A stretch of DNA of 34,765 nt from Bryobacterales bacterium. Lineage in GTDB: Bacteria > Acidobacteriota > Terriglobia > Bryobacterales > Bryobacteraceae. Positions within the stretch are counted from its first letter, which is position 1, and every line of letters starts with the position of its first letter. A program made the translations under genes and the position numbers. A model generated the notes under the pieces. It did not search any database and was not told the origin of the DNA. It saw only the letters and a program-made list of their open reading frames with translations. Location: positions 5,664 to 40,428 of the forward strand of contig PMTT01000744.1 in NCBI GenBank assembly GCA_003167275.1, written 5' to 3'. Below, piece after piece: positions 7,608-16,101 of the stretch.

Positions 7608-9197
7608 ATGGATGACGAGGTTTTGAACCAACCCCCGCCGCTCGCCGACTACAATCTGTTTGCGACGGATCGCGTCTTGCGGGAGGCCGTGATCCGTGAA
7701 GGCGCCGGCTGGGTCATCGCGGAGGTCGAAGAGTACGGGCGCAAGGCTGGATCGGCTGAGGCGATCGAGTGGGGCGTGCTGGCGAATGAGTATCCGCCAG
7801 TCCTCGAGACGCACGACCGGTACGGACAACGGCGCGACGAGGTCGAGTTCCACCCGGCCTGGCACCAACTGATGCGGATGGCCGTGGAGCATGGAATCCA
7901 CAACCTGCCATGGGCTCGGCCGCGCCCTGGGGCACACGTGGCACGAGCGGCGCTGGCGATGCTGGCATCGGAAAACGAAGCCGGCCACATTTGCCCGATC
8001 TCGATGACCTATGCCGCCGTACCGGTACTCCGTCAAAACGACGGGATAGCGGACGAGTGGAACCCGCGGATCTTTGCCACAACCTACGATCCGGCATTTC
8101 GTCCGGCGGCAGAAAAACAGGGCGCGCTAATCGGTATGGCTATGACCGAGAAACAGGGCGGTTCGGACGTGCGGACCAATTTGACCCAGTCCCAGCCGGC
8201 TGACGGCGCATACGTGCTGAACGGCCACAAGTGGTTCTGTTCGGCGCCCATGAGCGACGCGTTCCTGACACTGGCACAGGCCCCCCGCGGTCTCTCGTGC
8301 TTCCTGCTGCCGCGCTGGACACCGGATGGGAAGCGCAATGCCCTTCATTTCCAGCGGCTGAAACCCAAGCTGGGGAACCGATCCAACGCTTCCAGCGAGG
8401 TTGAGTTTCACGGGGCGTGGGGGCGGCTGATTGGCGAAGAAGGCCGCGGAATAGCGACGATCATGGAGATGGTGCACCATACGCGGCTGGACTGCGTCAT
8501 CGGATCGGCGGCCCTGATGCGGCGAGCCGTGGTGGAAGCCCTGCATCATGCACGTTATCGACACGCGTTCGGGCGGGCCCTGATCCGCCAACCCCTGATG
8601 CGCAACGTGCTGGCAGACATGGTTTTGGAATCGGATGCGGCGACGATGCTGGCGATACGGTTGGCGCGGGCCTTCGATGAAGGAGACCGGACGTTCGGCC
8701 GCCTGGCGGTGGCGGTCGGCAAGTTCTGGGTGTCGAAGCGCACCGCGCCGCTGGTGGCCGAAGCGCTGGAATGCCTGGGAGGCAATGGTTTCGTGGAACA
8801 CAGCATGATGCCGCGTTTGTATCGGGAGGCACCCCTCAATTCGATCTGGGAGGGCTCGGGCAACGTGATTGCGCTGGATGTGCTGAGGGCCATCGTGAAG
8901 GAACCAGAGACCCTGGAGCGGGCGGTAGCAGAGATTCGACTGGCAAACGACGCGCGCCTGGAGAGGTTCGTGGCGGATGTCCACAAGGATGTTGGGCCGA
9001 GTGGAGCGCGGCGTACGGCGGAACGACTGGCTCTGGCGCTGGAGGCATCGCTGTTGATCCGTTTCGGCTCGCCGACGGCAGCGGACGCGTTCTGCGCTTC
9101 GCGCCTGGAGGGAGATTGGGGACACACGTTTGGCTCATTGCCAGGGGGATGCGACGTCGACGCAGTGATCGCGAACTGCGGTATCGAGGCGACGTGA
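7608..9197 (+). CDS. aidB: AidB-like acyl-CoA dehydrogenase family protein
   Basis: A 529-residue FAD-binding protein that can be followed along E. coli AidB: an opening FNQPPPL-like NQPPPLADYNLF, REGAGW, FHPAWHQLM, GMAMTEKQGGSDVRTN, GHKWFCSAPMSDAFLTLAQ, KLGNRSNASSEVEF and LYREAPLNSIWEGSGNV. E. coli AidB (541 residues) is induced during adaptation to alkylating agents and binds DNA; weak isovaleryl-CoA dehydrogenase activity is known. The ATG at 7608 aligns with the family start; a frame open from 7542 adds residues without homology. The C-terminal stretch after about residue 440 is more divergent. No ada or alkB gene is seen next to it. Confidence 0.93.
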   Translation: MDDEVLNQPPPLADYNLFATDRVLREAVIREGAGWVIAEVEEYGRKAGSAEAIEWGVLANEYPPVLETHDRYGQRRDEVEFHPAWHQLMRMAVEHGIHNLPWARPRPGAHVARAALAMLASENEAGHICPISMTYAAVPVLRQNDGIADEWNPRIFATTYDPAFRPAAEKQGALIGMAMTEKQGGSDVRTNLTQSQPADGAYVLNGHKWFCSAPMSDAFLTLAQAPRGLSCFLLPRWTPDGKRNALHFQRLKPKLGNRSNASSEVEFHGAWGRLIGEEGRGIATIMEMVHHTRLDCVIGSAALMRRAVVEALHHARYRHAFGRALIRQPLMRNVLADMVLESDAATMLAIRLARAFDEGDRTFGRLAVAVGKFWVSKRTAPLVAEALECLGGNGFVEHSMMPRLYREAPLNSIWEGSGNVIALDVLRAIVKEPETLERAVAEIRLANDARLERFVADVHKDVGPSGARRTAERLALALEASLLIRFGSPTAADAFCASRLEGDWGHTFGSLPGGCDVDAVIANCGIEAT

Positions 9198-9279
9198 GTT
9201 CTTGGGAGTCGTGGTGGCGCCTGGCCGAGCAGCCATCGCTGGGGCTATGTGGACCAGCGTGAGAAGAATCGAGCGGCAA

Positions 9280-9960
9280 TCAGCTTTCGTGCGTTTCGTT
9301 CTCGAATTCAGAGACTTTCGCGAGGAAGGCGGTCGCCGCGTTCAGGTTGTAACCCGCGAGTTCCCTCATCAGCCGCTCGATAACTGGGGAGCGGTCCATA
9401 CGGGCCCCGAATTTCCTCGAGACCCAAATAGCCAGCGGGATAATGGCCAGTCCGACCGCGATATTCGCTAGCAGAAAACCGGTGCCGAATACTTTGTAGG
9501 CGTCCACGTCCCAAAATCCCTTGAGCGCGACAATCAGGAACGGTATCCACCAAACGACCTGCCCCGTCAGCAAAGCCCATTGGGTAATCCGAATGCGCAG
9601 CACCCGCACGGACTCAAGCTGCTTCTGGATCGAAGCAATCGGCTTGTCGTAGTCGATCTCGAGCGCCATCGCGATTTGACGAATCGATGCCGCCAGGCTT
9701 GCGATCACCCAGACGTGCAAGACCACAGCGGGCAGCACAAAGCGCGGCTCGGCCCAGTGCTGGTAAATGAACTGGCCAAGAATCACGGGGCTGATCAGCC
9801 CGATCAGTGCTCCCAAGCCCATGAAAAAGGCCAACCGCCGCAAGGGCGCTCGCACCCGGTTCATGTTCGCCGCCATCAGAAGCTGCCGGTTCAGACGGAT
9901 GCTGACGTCGAGCTTTCGGTCATATTCAGCCCACTTCTCTTTGAGTCGATCGAGTTCCAT
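9280..9960 (-). CDS. Four-helix membrane protein, possible anti-sigma partner
   Basis: A 226-residue protein with a charged N-terminal cytoplasmic helix (MELDRLKEKWAEYDRKLD) and four predicted membrane segments at about 43-66, 74-96, 125-147 and 157-181. It has no recognised catalytic motif. Its gene starts 12 bases after the stop of the ECF sigma factor on the same strand, the usual position of an anti-sigma factor. The N-terminal cytoplasmic tail is the likely sigma-binding part. It lacks the HxxxCxxC zinc motif of ZAS anti-sigma factors, so the regulatory role rests on position alone. Its gene converges with aidB, leaving 82 bases between the stops. Confidence 0.75.
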   Translation of the reverse strand: MELDRLKEKWAEYDRKLDVSIRLNRQLLMAANMNRVRAPLRRLAFFMGLGALIGLISPVILGQFIYQHWAEPRFVLPAVVLHVWVIASLAASIRQIAMALEIDYDKPIASIQKQLESVRVLRIRITQWALLTGQVVWWIPFLIVALKGFWDVDAYKVFGTGFLLANIAVGLAIIPLAIWVSRKFGARMDRSPVIERLMRELAGYNLNAATAFLAKVSEFENETHES

Positions 9961-9972
9961 TGCTCTTGCTCC

Positions 9973-10479
9973 TTAAGCCTGTTCGGCTCCGCCTAATTCC
10001 TGCTTCATCTTGTTTTTCAATCTGCTTATTTTGGTAGCGACGTTGGTTTCCGTGATGCCCAGCACGTCCGCGATTTCCCGGTAGCTGTTCTCGTCCAAGT
10101 ACAGCAGGATGAGAGCCTTGTTCAACGGGTCAAGTGCTTCGATGAACTGGTAAAGAAGCCGAATGTCCTCAGGTTGGTTCTCCGTTTCATCAGCCGTTTC
10201 CAGAAGATGCTGTTCGCCGGAAATCACGTGCCGTGTTCTGGTGCTCTCTTTGCGATAAAACGAAATGGCGACGTTGAGGGCGATCCGGTACATCCATGTG
10301 GAAAAGCGGCAGCGCCCGTCGAATTTGCTGAAAGATCGCCACAGATGGATCATGATTTCCTGCGCAAGATCGTCCCGGGAGTCACGCTCCCTGCAGTACG
10401 AGTTGCAGACCTTGTAGAGGATTTTCTTGTGCTCCTCAACCAAGTGCTGAAACGTTTCGTGAAGATCCCGCGTGGTCAT
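9973..10479 (-). CDS. ECF-type RNA polymerase sigma factor
   Basis: The 168-residue protein has the two-domain layout of extracytoplasmic-function sigma factors. Region 2 spans about 18-80 (DLAQEIMIHLWRSFSKFDGRCRFSTWMYRIALNVAISFYRK), binding core polymerase and the -10 element. Region 4 spans about 110-160 (PLNKALILLYLDENSYREIADVLGITETNVATKISRLKNKMK), a helix-turn-helix for the -35. The linker (about 82-105) is acidic. AAGGA lies six bases before the ATG. It is followed by a membrane protein that may hold it inactive, which would make the pair an envelope-signal switch. The target promoters cannot be read from this window. Confidence 0.92.
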   Translation of the reverse strand: MTTRDLHETFQHLVEEHKKILYKVCNSYCRERDSRDDLAQEIMIHLWRSFSKFDGRCRFSTWMYRIALNVAISFYRKESTRTRHVISGEQHLLETADETENQPEDIRLLYQFIEALDPLNKALILLYLDENSYREIADVLGITETNVATKISRLKNKMKQELGGAEQA

Positions 10480-10731
10480 CTACTTCCTTATCTTGCGCCA
10501 CGGTCACAACCTGCGCTGTCCTTCATACCGTTATTCGCGCGCGGCGTGGAAAGATCACGATCGGGGACGGATTCTTTCGAGAGATTCCCACGCGGCCAGG
10601 CGCTTCAACGTTTTCTGACCCCGCGACTGCCGAAGCATTGCGACAATGTACCCATTGCAGCATACGGCTCCGGAAAGGCCGGCCGCGTGTTTTGCGCTTG
10701 CAGAATGCGAGATGTTAGGATCTGGCTTCGA

Positions 10732-11349
10732 ATGCACAGTGGCTTTTATACGCGAATCCGGCGAGCCTTCCGCCATACCATCTTCGGGATCTGGACCATC
10801 GCACTGACGTATGGCCTCTTCGTTCTGGCGGGCCTCTCGATGGTACATTCGGGCAACCGGTTCGCTCTCGATTTTCGAGACAAGCTGGTCGGCAAAGCTC
10901 AACACGAGTCTCGGATCTTGCGGCAACTCGATCGCGGGAATTCCGCAGCCGCCGCGGGCCTGGACGCCGCAGGAAACAGTGCCGCCGGATTCCTCAGCAT
11001 GGTAGCCGGCTACGGCGTACCGGCAGGCTACGGAGTCGCAGCATATCGGGGCTGGATTGGCGGCATTGTTTCGGTTGACGGTAGGCATCGAAGCAGATTG
11101 TCGAGACCCTTTCCGGCGTTCTATTACCTGGTAACGCTGCTTTTGCAGTTGCTCCCCTACTCCCTGGCCGGAGGGGCGGGGGTGAGCATGGGGATAGCCG
11201 CCTTTGCCGGAGGGGACCGAACCGGATACAACGGCCCGCGCATACGGTTCCTGCAAATCCCCTATGAAGCGATCGGCGATGCGGCATGTATATACGCGAT
11301 CTCGGTTCCTCTGTTCGCGATTGCATCCCTTTTCGAATTCATGATATGA
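10732..11349 (+). CDS. SpoIIM/DUF95-like integral membrane protein
   Basis: A 205-residue membrane protein. Hydrophobic segments are seen at about 20-38 (GIWTIALTYGLFVLAGLSM), about 88-110 (a glycine-rich helix), about 130-160 (YYLVTLLLQLLPYSLAGGAGVSMGIAAF) and at the C-terminus (ACIYAISVPLFAIASLFEFMI). The LLPYSLAGGAGVSMG element resembles the conserved motif of stage II sporulation protein M-like proteins, which in non-sporeformers are of unknown role. The ATG at 10732 is favoured because AGGA lies eleven bases upstream; an ATG at 10705 is possible, and the frame open from 10174 overlaps the sigma gene and is not real. It is divergent from the sigma gene across 252 bases, a candidate target of that factor. 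Confidence 0.62.
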   Translation: MHSGFYTRIRRAFRHTIFGIWTIALTYGLFVLAGLSMVHSGNRFALDFRDKLVGKAQHESRILRQLDRGNSAAAAGLDAAGNSAAGFLSMVAGYGVPAGYGVAAYRGWIGGIVSVDGRHRSRLSRPFPAFYYLVTLLLQLLPYSLAGGAGVSMGIAAFAGGDRTGYNGPRIRFLQIPYEAIGDAACIYAISVPLFAIASLFEFMI

Positions 11350-11505
11350 AAACAGCGGACGAATCGGGCACGTCAGGTCGCGAGTGACGCTGAGGTGTTT
11401 CCAGATCCAGGCCTAAAGAGCGCCCACCATGCTGGTTCCGCAGACGCGGGAAGAATTAAGGCGGCGTTTCGAGGGAGAATCCGATCGCCCCCGGTAACAA
11501 CGCCC

Positions 11506-11601
11506 CGTAGGGTATGCTTTATTCTCTACAGCTTGGCCCAGCCTTAAGGGAACGGTCGGGCAAGGTAAGGCAGGTCGGGGCAAGCTAAAGCATACCGTAC
11601 G
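11506..11601. mobile_element. MITE-like element with 16-bp terminal inverted repeats
   Basis: CGTAGGGTATGCTTTA (11506-11521) and TAAAGCATACCGTACG (11586-11601) are inverted copies with one mismatch, bounding a 96-base non-coding unit. The right end, read backwards with two more bases, recurs at 34748-34765 with 16 of 18 matches. A small non-autonomous element or other dispersed palindromic repeat fits. No transposase is seen, and flanking duplications are not obvious. Confidence 0.6.
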
Positions 11602-11615
11602 ATTACCAGCGCCCT

Positions 11616-14288
11616 TCACTCTTGCCGCAGGGTTGCCATCGGATCCATTCGGGCGGCGCGGCGCGCCGGCGCCAGTGCGGCCACCGTTCCTACCGCCAGC
11701 AAGACCATGCCTGTCGACGCGAACATCGTAAGTCCCGCGGGCGGCAATCCGTCCAGCACCGCGCGCACGGCCCGCGCCGCCGCTATCGCCAACGGCAAGC
11801 CCACCACCAAGCCTGCCGAGACCAGCAGCAAGGCATCGCGCAGCACCATCCACAGAACTCCGCTCCGCCGCGCGCCCAGCGCAATGCGCACGCCGATTTC
11901 GCGCGCCCGCTGTGCCGTCCCGTACGCCACCACGCCGTAAAGTCCTACCGCGGCCAGCAGCAGCGCCAGGACGCCGAAGAACCCGCCAAGCATCGCCAGG
12001 ATCCGCTCCTGGAAAATCGAGTCGTCGATGTGCCGCGCGATCGTCTCCGGCTCGGTGAGCACCACTTCGCCCGACAGCTTCGCCATCTCCCGACGCAATG
12101 CCTGTGCCACGGCGGCTGGAGGAGCCTGGGCGTCCACCAGCACCGACGGACCTCCCATGGCCTGCGGTTGCGCCACCGGCGAATACACCGTTGGCTTCGA
12201 GGGCTCACGGAGGCCCGCGTGCCGGATATCCTGCACCACCCCGACGATGAAGGTGCGCTCGCCGCCCTCCGGCTTGCTATCGTCGAAGCTCAGAGCCCGT
12301 CCGATGGGCGCACTCACTCCCGGAAAGAACCGGCGCACGAACGCCTCATCCACAATCGCCACACTGGAGGACGTTTTCGTGTCCTTGGCGTCGAACTCGC
12401 GGCCGGCCAGCAGTCGCGTCCCGACGGTCTCGAAGTATCGCGGTGCTACTGTCGCACTCGCCACCTCGGCCGACTTGGCAGCAGTCGCCGCGGACCCCGG
12501 CACCCGAATCGACGCGCTGGCCCTCCCCATCTCGAAGGGCCCGGGAAATCCATAGCTCACGGATGCGACTCCCGGCAACCGCGACACCCGATCCACAAAT
12601 CCATCCAGCACCTGCTGCCTCTGCGCATGGCCCCACTTCGCCGGACAATCCAGTTTGAAGGCGAGCACGTTCTGGTTGCGGAAGCCCACGTCCACTGCGC
12701 GCAACCGATCGAGGCTCGCACCGAACAATCCCGCCAGGGATACCAGGACTACGGAGAGCGCCACCTGCACGACCACCAGCGCCCTGCGCAACACCGGCCG
12801 CCCAGTGGTTCGTCCGCCATCGCCGCGCAGGCCCGCGGCCGGATCCACCGCCGTCGACCGCCAGGCCGGCGCGAGTCCGAACAGCACGGCCGCCAGGACC
12901 GAAATCCCAACCGCAAACGCGAGCACCGGTCCATCCGGCGCCAAGGCGAAAGGATCGATCGTTTTCGACGGCAGGAATCCCAGAATGGCTTGCTGGCCCC
13001 ATACGGCAAACCCCATTCCCAACCCACTGCCCAGCAAGCTGAGCAGCAGACTTTCCGTCAACGCCTGCCGCACCAGGCGTGCGCGTGTCGCGCCGAGCGA
13101 GAAGCGCAAGGCGATCTCCCGGTATCTGGCCGCGCCACGTGCCAGCAACAGGTTCGCCAGGTTGGCGCAGGCCGCCATCAGCACCAGCCCCACGACCGCC
13201 ATCAGCACCAGCAGCGGTTTCCCGAACAGGAAGCGCAGAGAGGAGATGCCCGCGTCGGCGCCATAGACCTCCAATCGCTGCCCAAAAGCCGACTTTCGGA
13301 AGTCCGCATCGTTGTTCTTGCCATAACGTTCCGTCAGGTGCTGCTGCATCACCGCGTCGACGACGGACTGAATCCGCTCCCGCGAAACTCCCGGATGCCG
13401 GCGTCCCAGTGCCCAGACCCAATTCATACCGGGGTTCATGATCCTCCCGTCGTACATCATGCAAGGCACCCACAGGTCGGGATGATGTTCCACCTCGACC
13501 CCGCGAAATCCCTGTGCGGCGACTCCGATGACGGTCAGCGGCTGGCCGTCCACCACGACCGTGGCACCCAGCACGGCCGCGTCACCGCTGAAACGATTGC
13601 GCCAGAATTCGTAGCTCAATACCGCGAGCGGGTGTCCCTTGGGGGTGAGATTGTCGCTTTCGCCGATCAGCCGCCCGATGGCGGGCTTCACTCCGAGAAG
13701 GCCGAAGTAATTGCCGCTGACGTACTCCGTCTGCGCGAATTCCACCCCCGCCGATTCCGGCCGGCTGAACCGCGACCGCCAAATCCCGCTACGCGCCGCC
13801 GCGCCTTCGAATATGTCGGCGCGCTTGGCCATATCGAGATACAGCGGGTACGACATGAATCCTCTGCCCCAGCCGCCGGTCCGGTACAAATAGACCAGTT
13901 CCTGCGGCCGCGTCACCGGCAGCATGCGCAGCATCAGGTTGCGCACCAACGAGAATATGGCCGTGTTCGCGCCGATGCCGAGGGCCAGCGACAGCACCGC
14001 GGCCGCTGTGAACCCCGGATTGCGGGCCAGCCCGCGAACCGCGTAGCGCAGGTCCTTGAGGGTGTTCTCCACCCAGGCCACCCCGCGCCGCTCGCGATAG
14101 GCTTCCACGATCTGGGTGACCCCACCGAACTCGCGCTGGGCTCGCAGCCGCGCTTCCGCCGCGCTCATACCGCGCGCCCGGAATTCTTCTTCCTGCATGG
14201 CCAGGTGGATCGAGATCTCTTCTTGCAGTTCGCCATCCAACCGCCGTTTGCGGAACAACGCCGCCACACGCTTCCCAAGCATGCTCAT
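11616..14288 (-). CDS. ADOP-family ABC permease (MacB/FtsX-like)
   Basis: An 890-residue member of the Acidobacterial duplicated orphan permease family. Residues 1-75 are the charged permease prefix domain (RRLDGELQEEISIHLAM, AEARLRAQREFGG). A first membrane helix at about 92-114 follows RNPGFTAAAVLSLALGIGANTAIFS, then a MacB-like extracytoplasmic core, an FtsX helix bundle (about 375-500), a second core and a second FtsX bundle (about 775-885), so the unit is internally duplicated. The family is called orphan because the ATPase partner is usually not adjacent; none is seen here. The ATG at 14288 has AGGAG nine bases upstream and starts 11 bases after the padR stop, so PadR should control it. 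The substrate is unknown; MacB relatives act on peptides, macrolides or lipoproteins. Confidence 0.95.
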   Translation of the reverse strand: MSMLGKRVAALFRKRRLDGELQEEISIHLAMQEEEFRARGMSAAEARLRAQREFGGVTQIVEAYRERRGVAWVENTLKDLRYAVRGLARNPGFTAAAVLSLALGIGANTAIFSLVRNLMLRMLPVTRPQELVYLYRTGGWGRGFMSYPLYLDMAKRADIFEGAAARSGIWRSRFSRPESAGVEFAQTEYVSGNYFGLLGVKPAIGRLIGESDNLTPKGHPLAVLSYEFWRNRFSGDAAVLGATVVVDGQPLTVIGVAAQGFRGVEVEHHPDLWVPCMMYDGRIMNPGMNWVWALGRRHPGVSRERIQSVVDAVMQQHLTERYGKNNDADFRKSAFGQRLEVYGADAGISSLRFLFGKPLLVLMAVVGLVLMAACANLANLLLARGAARYREIALRFSLGATRARLVRQALTESLLLSLLGSGLGMGFAVWGQQAILGFLPSKTIDPFALAPDGPVLAFAVGISVLAAVLFGLAPAWRSTAVDPAAGLRGDGGRTTGRPVLRRALVVVQVALSVVLVSLAGLFGASLDRLRAVDVGFRNQNVLAFKLDCPAKWGHAQRQQVLDGFVDRVSRLPGVASVSYGFPGPFEMGRASASIRVPGSAATAAKSAEVASATVAPRYFETVGTRLLAGREFDAKDTKTSSSVAIVDEAFVRRFFPGVSAPIGRALSFDDSKPEGGERTFIVGVVQDIRHAGLREPSKPTVYSPVAQPQAMGGPSVLVDAQAPPAAVAQALRREMAKLSGEVVLTEPETIARHIDDSIFQERILAMLGGFFGVLALLLAAVGLYGVVAYGTAQRAREIGVRIALGARRSGVLWMVLRDALLLVSAGLVVGLPLAIAAARAVRAVLDGLPPAGLTMFASTGMVLLAVGTVAALAPARRAARMDPMATLRQE

Positions 14289-14299
14289 GCTGCCGCTCC

Positions 14300-14638
14300 T
14301 TATTCCGCCGGCCGCAGAAACCGGGCCATCAGCGCCACGGTCCGCTCCCAGTCGCACGATTCGCGCGTCACTTGGCGCCGTCCCGCGGGCGTCAGCTTAT
14401 AGAACTTGGCCCGCCGGTTCGCGTCGGACGTGCCCCACTCGGACGCGATCCACCCCTTCTGTTCCAGCCGCAGCAGGGCCGGATAGAGCGTGCCCTGGTT
14501 GAGCTCCAGGGCGCCTTCGGAGATCTGTTGGATCCTTTTGGCGAGCCCGAAGCCATGCTGTGGGCCCATCGATTCGAGAGTCCGCAGCACCATCAGGTCG
14601 AGCGTGCCTTGCAGAACGTCGCTTTTCCCTGTAGACAT
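14300..14638 (-). CDS. PadR-family transcriptional repressor
   Basis: A 112-residue regulator with the PadR winged helix. LQGTLDLMVLRTLES opens the domain, HGFGLAKRIQQIS and LNQGTLYPALLRLEQKGWIASEW form the helix-turn-helix and start of the wing, and RRAKFYKLTPAGRRQV is the wing strand and linker to the dimer helix. PadR proteins repress transport and stress genes and release DNA on ligand binding. PadR next to ADOP is a characteristic acidobacterial pair, so autoregulation of this two-gene operon is expected. The ATG at 14638 lies eight bases after the -10 box with no ribosome site, which implies a leaderless transcript. Confidence 0.94.
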   Translation of the reverse strand: MSTGKSDVLQGTLDLMVLRTLESMGPQHGFGLAKRIQQISEGALELNQGTLYPALLRLEQKGWIASEWGTSDANRRAKFYKLTPAGRRQVTRESCDWERTVALMARFLRPAE

Positions 14639-14646
14639 CCAAAAGA

Positions 14647-14675
14647 AGAGTAACGCCTCTTATTTAGAATGTCAA
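14647..14675 (-). promoter_or_regulatory. padR-ADOP promoter with overlapping inverted repeat
   Basis: On the minus strand TTGACA (14670-14675) and TACTCT (14647-14652) are exactly 17 bases apart, and the padR ATG follows eight bases after the -10. An inverted repeat AAGAG-N6-CTCTT (14646-14661 region) covers the -10 box and could be the PadR operator. The promoter is strong by consensus; the operator assignment is inference. Confidence 0.7.
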
Positions 14676-14797
14676 CAGGAGAGTGGCCATACGGCGGAAT
14701 GGTGCACTCATATGGCACGACCCAAATGGTAATGTACGAATATGTCGACGGCGCCCCGGATCGCTTAAGGCCGGGCGCTCGAGAGGCGAGGAGAGAA

Positions 14798-16033
14798 ATG
14801 ACGATGAAATTGGCGAAAGCGCCGTTGCTTTTCACCCTGGTATCGGTTGCGGCCTGGGCCCAGGTCAATGTGGGCGAACAGAAGCCCGAAGACAGCCTGC
14901 CCTTCACCATGACGACGGTGGCCACTTTTAAACTGCCCTGGCGGCTGGCCTTCCTGCCCGATGGCCGCATGTTGGTCACGGAAAAGGTTGGGCCGGTTTG
15001 GCTGGTATCCCAGCAGGGAGAGAAGATTCCGGTGGACAACACGCCCCCCGTCTATTGGCAGGGCCAGAGCGGCATGCACGGCGTCTTCCTCTCACCACGT
15101 TACGCCACCGACCACAGTATCTATCTCACCTATGCCGAGCCGGGTGAATATGGCGGGGGCCTGGCGCTCGCGCGCGCCAAGCTGAATGCCACCGCCGACT
15201 CGGCCAAACTCGAAAACTTCGAGGTGCTGTGGCATCAGATGCCCAAGGGCAAGGGCGGGCAGGAAGGCGCGCAGGTCGCCTTCTCGCCCGACGGCCAGTA
15301 TCTGTTCCTCGCCGTTGGCGACCGCCAGCGCATGACTCCCGCCCAGGATCCAGACCAGCCCGTAGGCAAGATCCTGCGCCTGACGCTGGACGGCAAACCA
15401 GCCCCTGGCAATCCCAACTTCGGCAAGACCGGCGCTGCCACCATTCCCCTGATCGATCCGCCCAGTGACACCGAAGCTGCCAAGACCGCGAAGGTGGTAA
15501 GCACCTATACCTTTACTGGCCCCAATCTGACACCGGCTGAAACCTGGGCCAGCGGCGTCCGCACGCCCTATGGCCTGGCGTTTTCGCCCACCGGCGAATT
15601 GTGGGAGGTTGAGCATGGTCCGCGCGGCGGCGACGAGTTGAACCTGATCGAGAAGGGCAAGAATTATGGCTGGCCGCTCGTCTCCTATGGCCTGAACTAT
15701 AACGGTGTGCCCATTGCCAAGCCCGACACGCGGCCCGACCTGGCGAAACCCGTGCTGTATTGGGTGCCGGTGATCGCGCCGGGCAATCTGATGTTCTACA
15801 GCGGCGCCAAGACCTTCCCGCAATGGAACGGCAGCGGCTTCGTCAGCGGCCTAGCCACCAAGTCGCTCGTCCGCATCGTCTTTGACGGCCATGGCGGGGC
15901 CAAGACCGCCGAGCGCTGGGATGTGGGCCACCGCATCCGCGATGTGGAACAAGGCCCCGACGGTTCGCTGTGGATGCTGGAAGACGCCAATCCCGGCGCT
16001 CTGATCCATGTGACACCCATCACTTCGCGTTAA
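14798..16033 (+). CDS. Exported PQQ-dependent sugar dehydrogenase-like protein
   Basis: A 411-residue six-bladed propeller protein of the soluble glucose/sorbosone dehydrogenase family, related to aldose sugar dehydrogenase YliI. A signal peptide MTMKLAKAPLLFTLVSVAAWA ends at a typical AxA site, placing it in the periplasm. Family features are LPWRLAFLPDGRMLVTEK, GMHGVFLSP, ASGVRTPYGLAFSPTGELWEVEHGPRGGDELN, NYGWPLVSYG and DVEQGPDGSLWMLED. Such enzymes oxidise aldoses to lactones with PQQ, which must come from elsewhere because no pqq genes are here. The ATG at 14798 has GGAG nearby; the longer frame from 14669 runs through the padR promoter. The terminator style and protein wording recall alphaproteobacteria, so the gene may be acquired. 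Confidence 0.9.
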   Translation: MTMKLAKAPLLFTLVSVAAWAQVNVGEQKPEDSLPFTMTTVATFKLPWRLAFLPDGRMLVTEKVGPVWLVSQQGEKIPVDNTPPVYWQGQSGMHGVFLSPRYATDHSIYLTYAEPGEYGGGLALARAKLNATADSAKLENFEVLWHQMPKGKGGQEGAQVAFSPDGQYLFLAVGDRQRMTPAQDPDQPVGKILRLTLDGKPAPGNPNFGKTGAATIPLIDPPSDTEAAKTAKVVSTYTFTGPNLTPAETWASGVRTPYGLAFSPTGELWEVEHGPRGGDELNLIEKGKNYGWPLVSYGLNYNGVPIAKPDTRPDLAKPVLYWVPVIAPGNLMFYSGAKTFPQWNGSGFVSGLATKSLVRIVFDGHGGAKTAERWDVGHRIRDVEQGPDGSLWMLEDANPGALIHVTPITSR

Positions 16034-16045
16034 GTGAACAAAAAG

Positions 16046-16075
16046 CAAAAGGGCCGGAGCAATCCGGCCTCTTTG
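16046..16075 (+). terminator. Intrinsic terminator of the sugar dehydrogenase gene
   Basis: GGCCGGA-GCAA-TCCGGCC (16052-16069) is a perfect 7-pair stem with a GCAA tetraloop, followed by TCTTTGG and preceded by an A-rich run that extends pairing. It lies about 18 bases after the stop codon. It could also help stop the converging toxin transcript. Confidence 0.8.
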
Positions 16076-16101
16076 GTTTGCCGGTCGCCGCTTGTATCAG
16101 T

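Noticed and set aside
10174-10731. Upstream extension of the SpoIIM-like frame
   Set aside because: It overlaps the sigma factor gene on the opposite strand, and the extra residues show no homology.
11622-14402. 926-residue plus-strand frame opposite the ADOP gene
   Set aside because: It is the antisense reading of a clearly identified permease; composition is Arg/His/Gln-rich with no domains.
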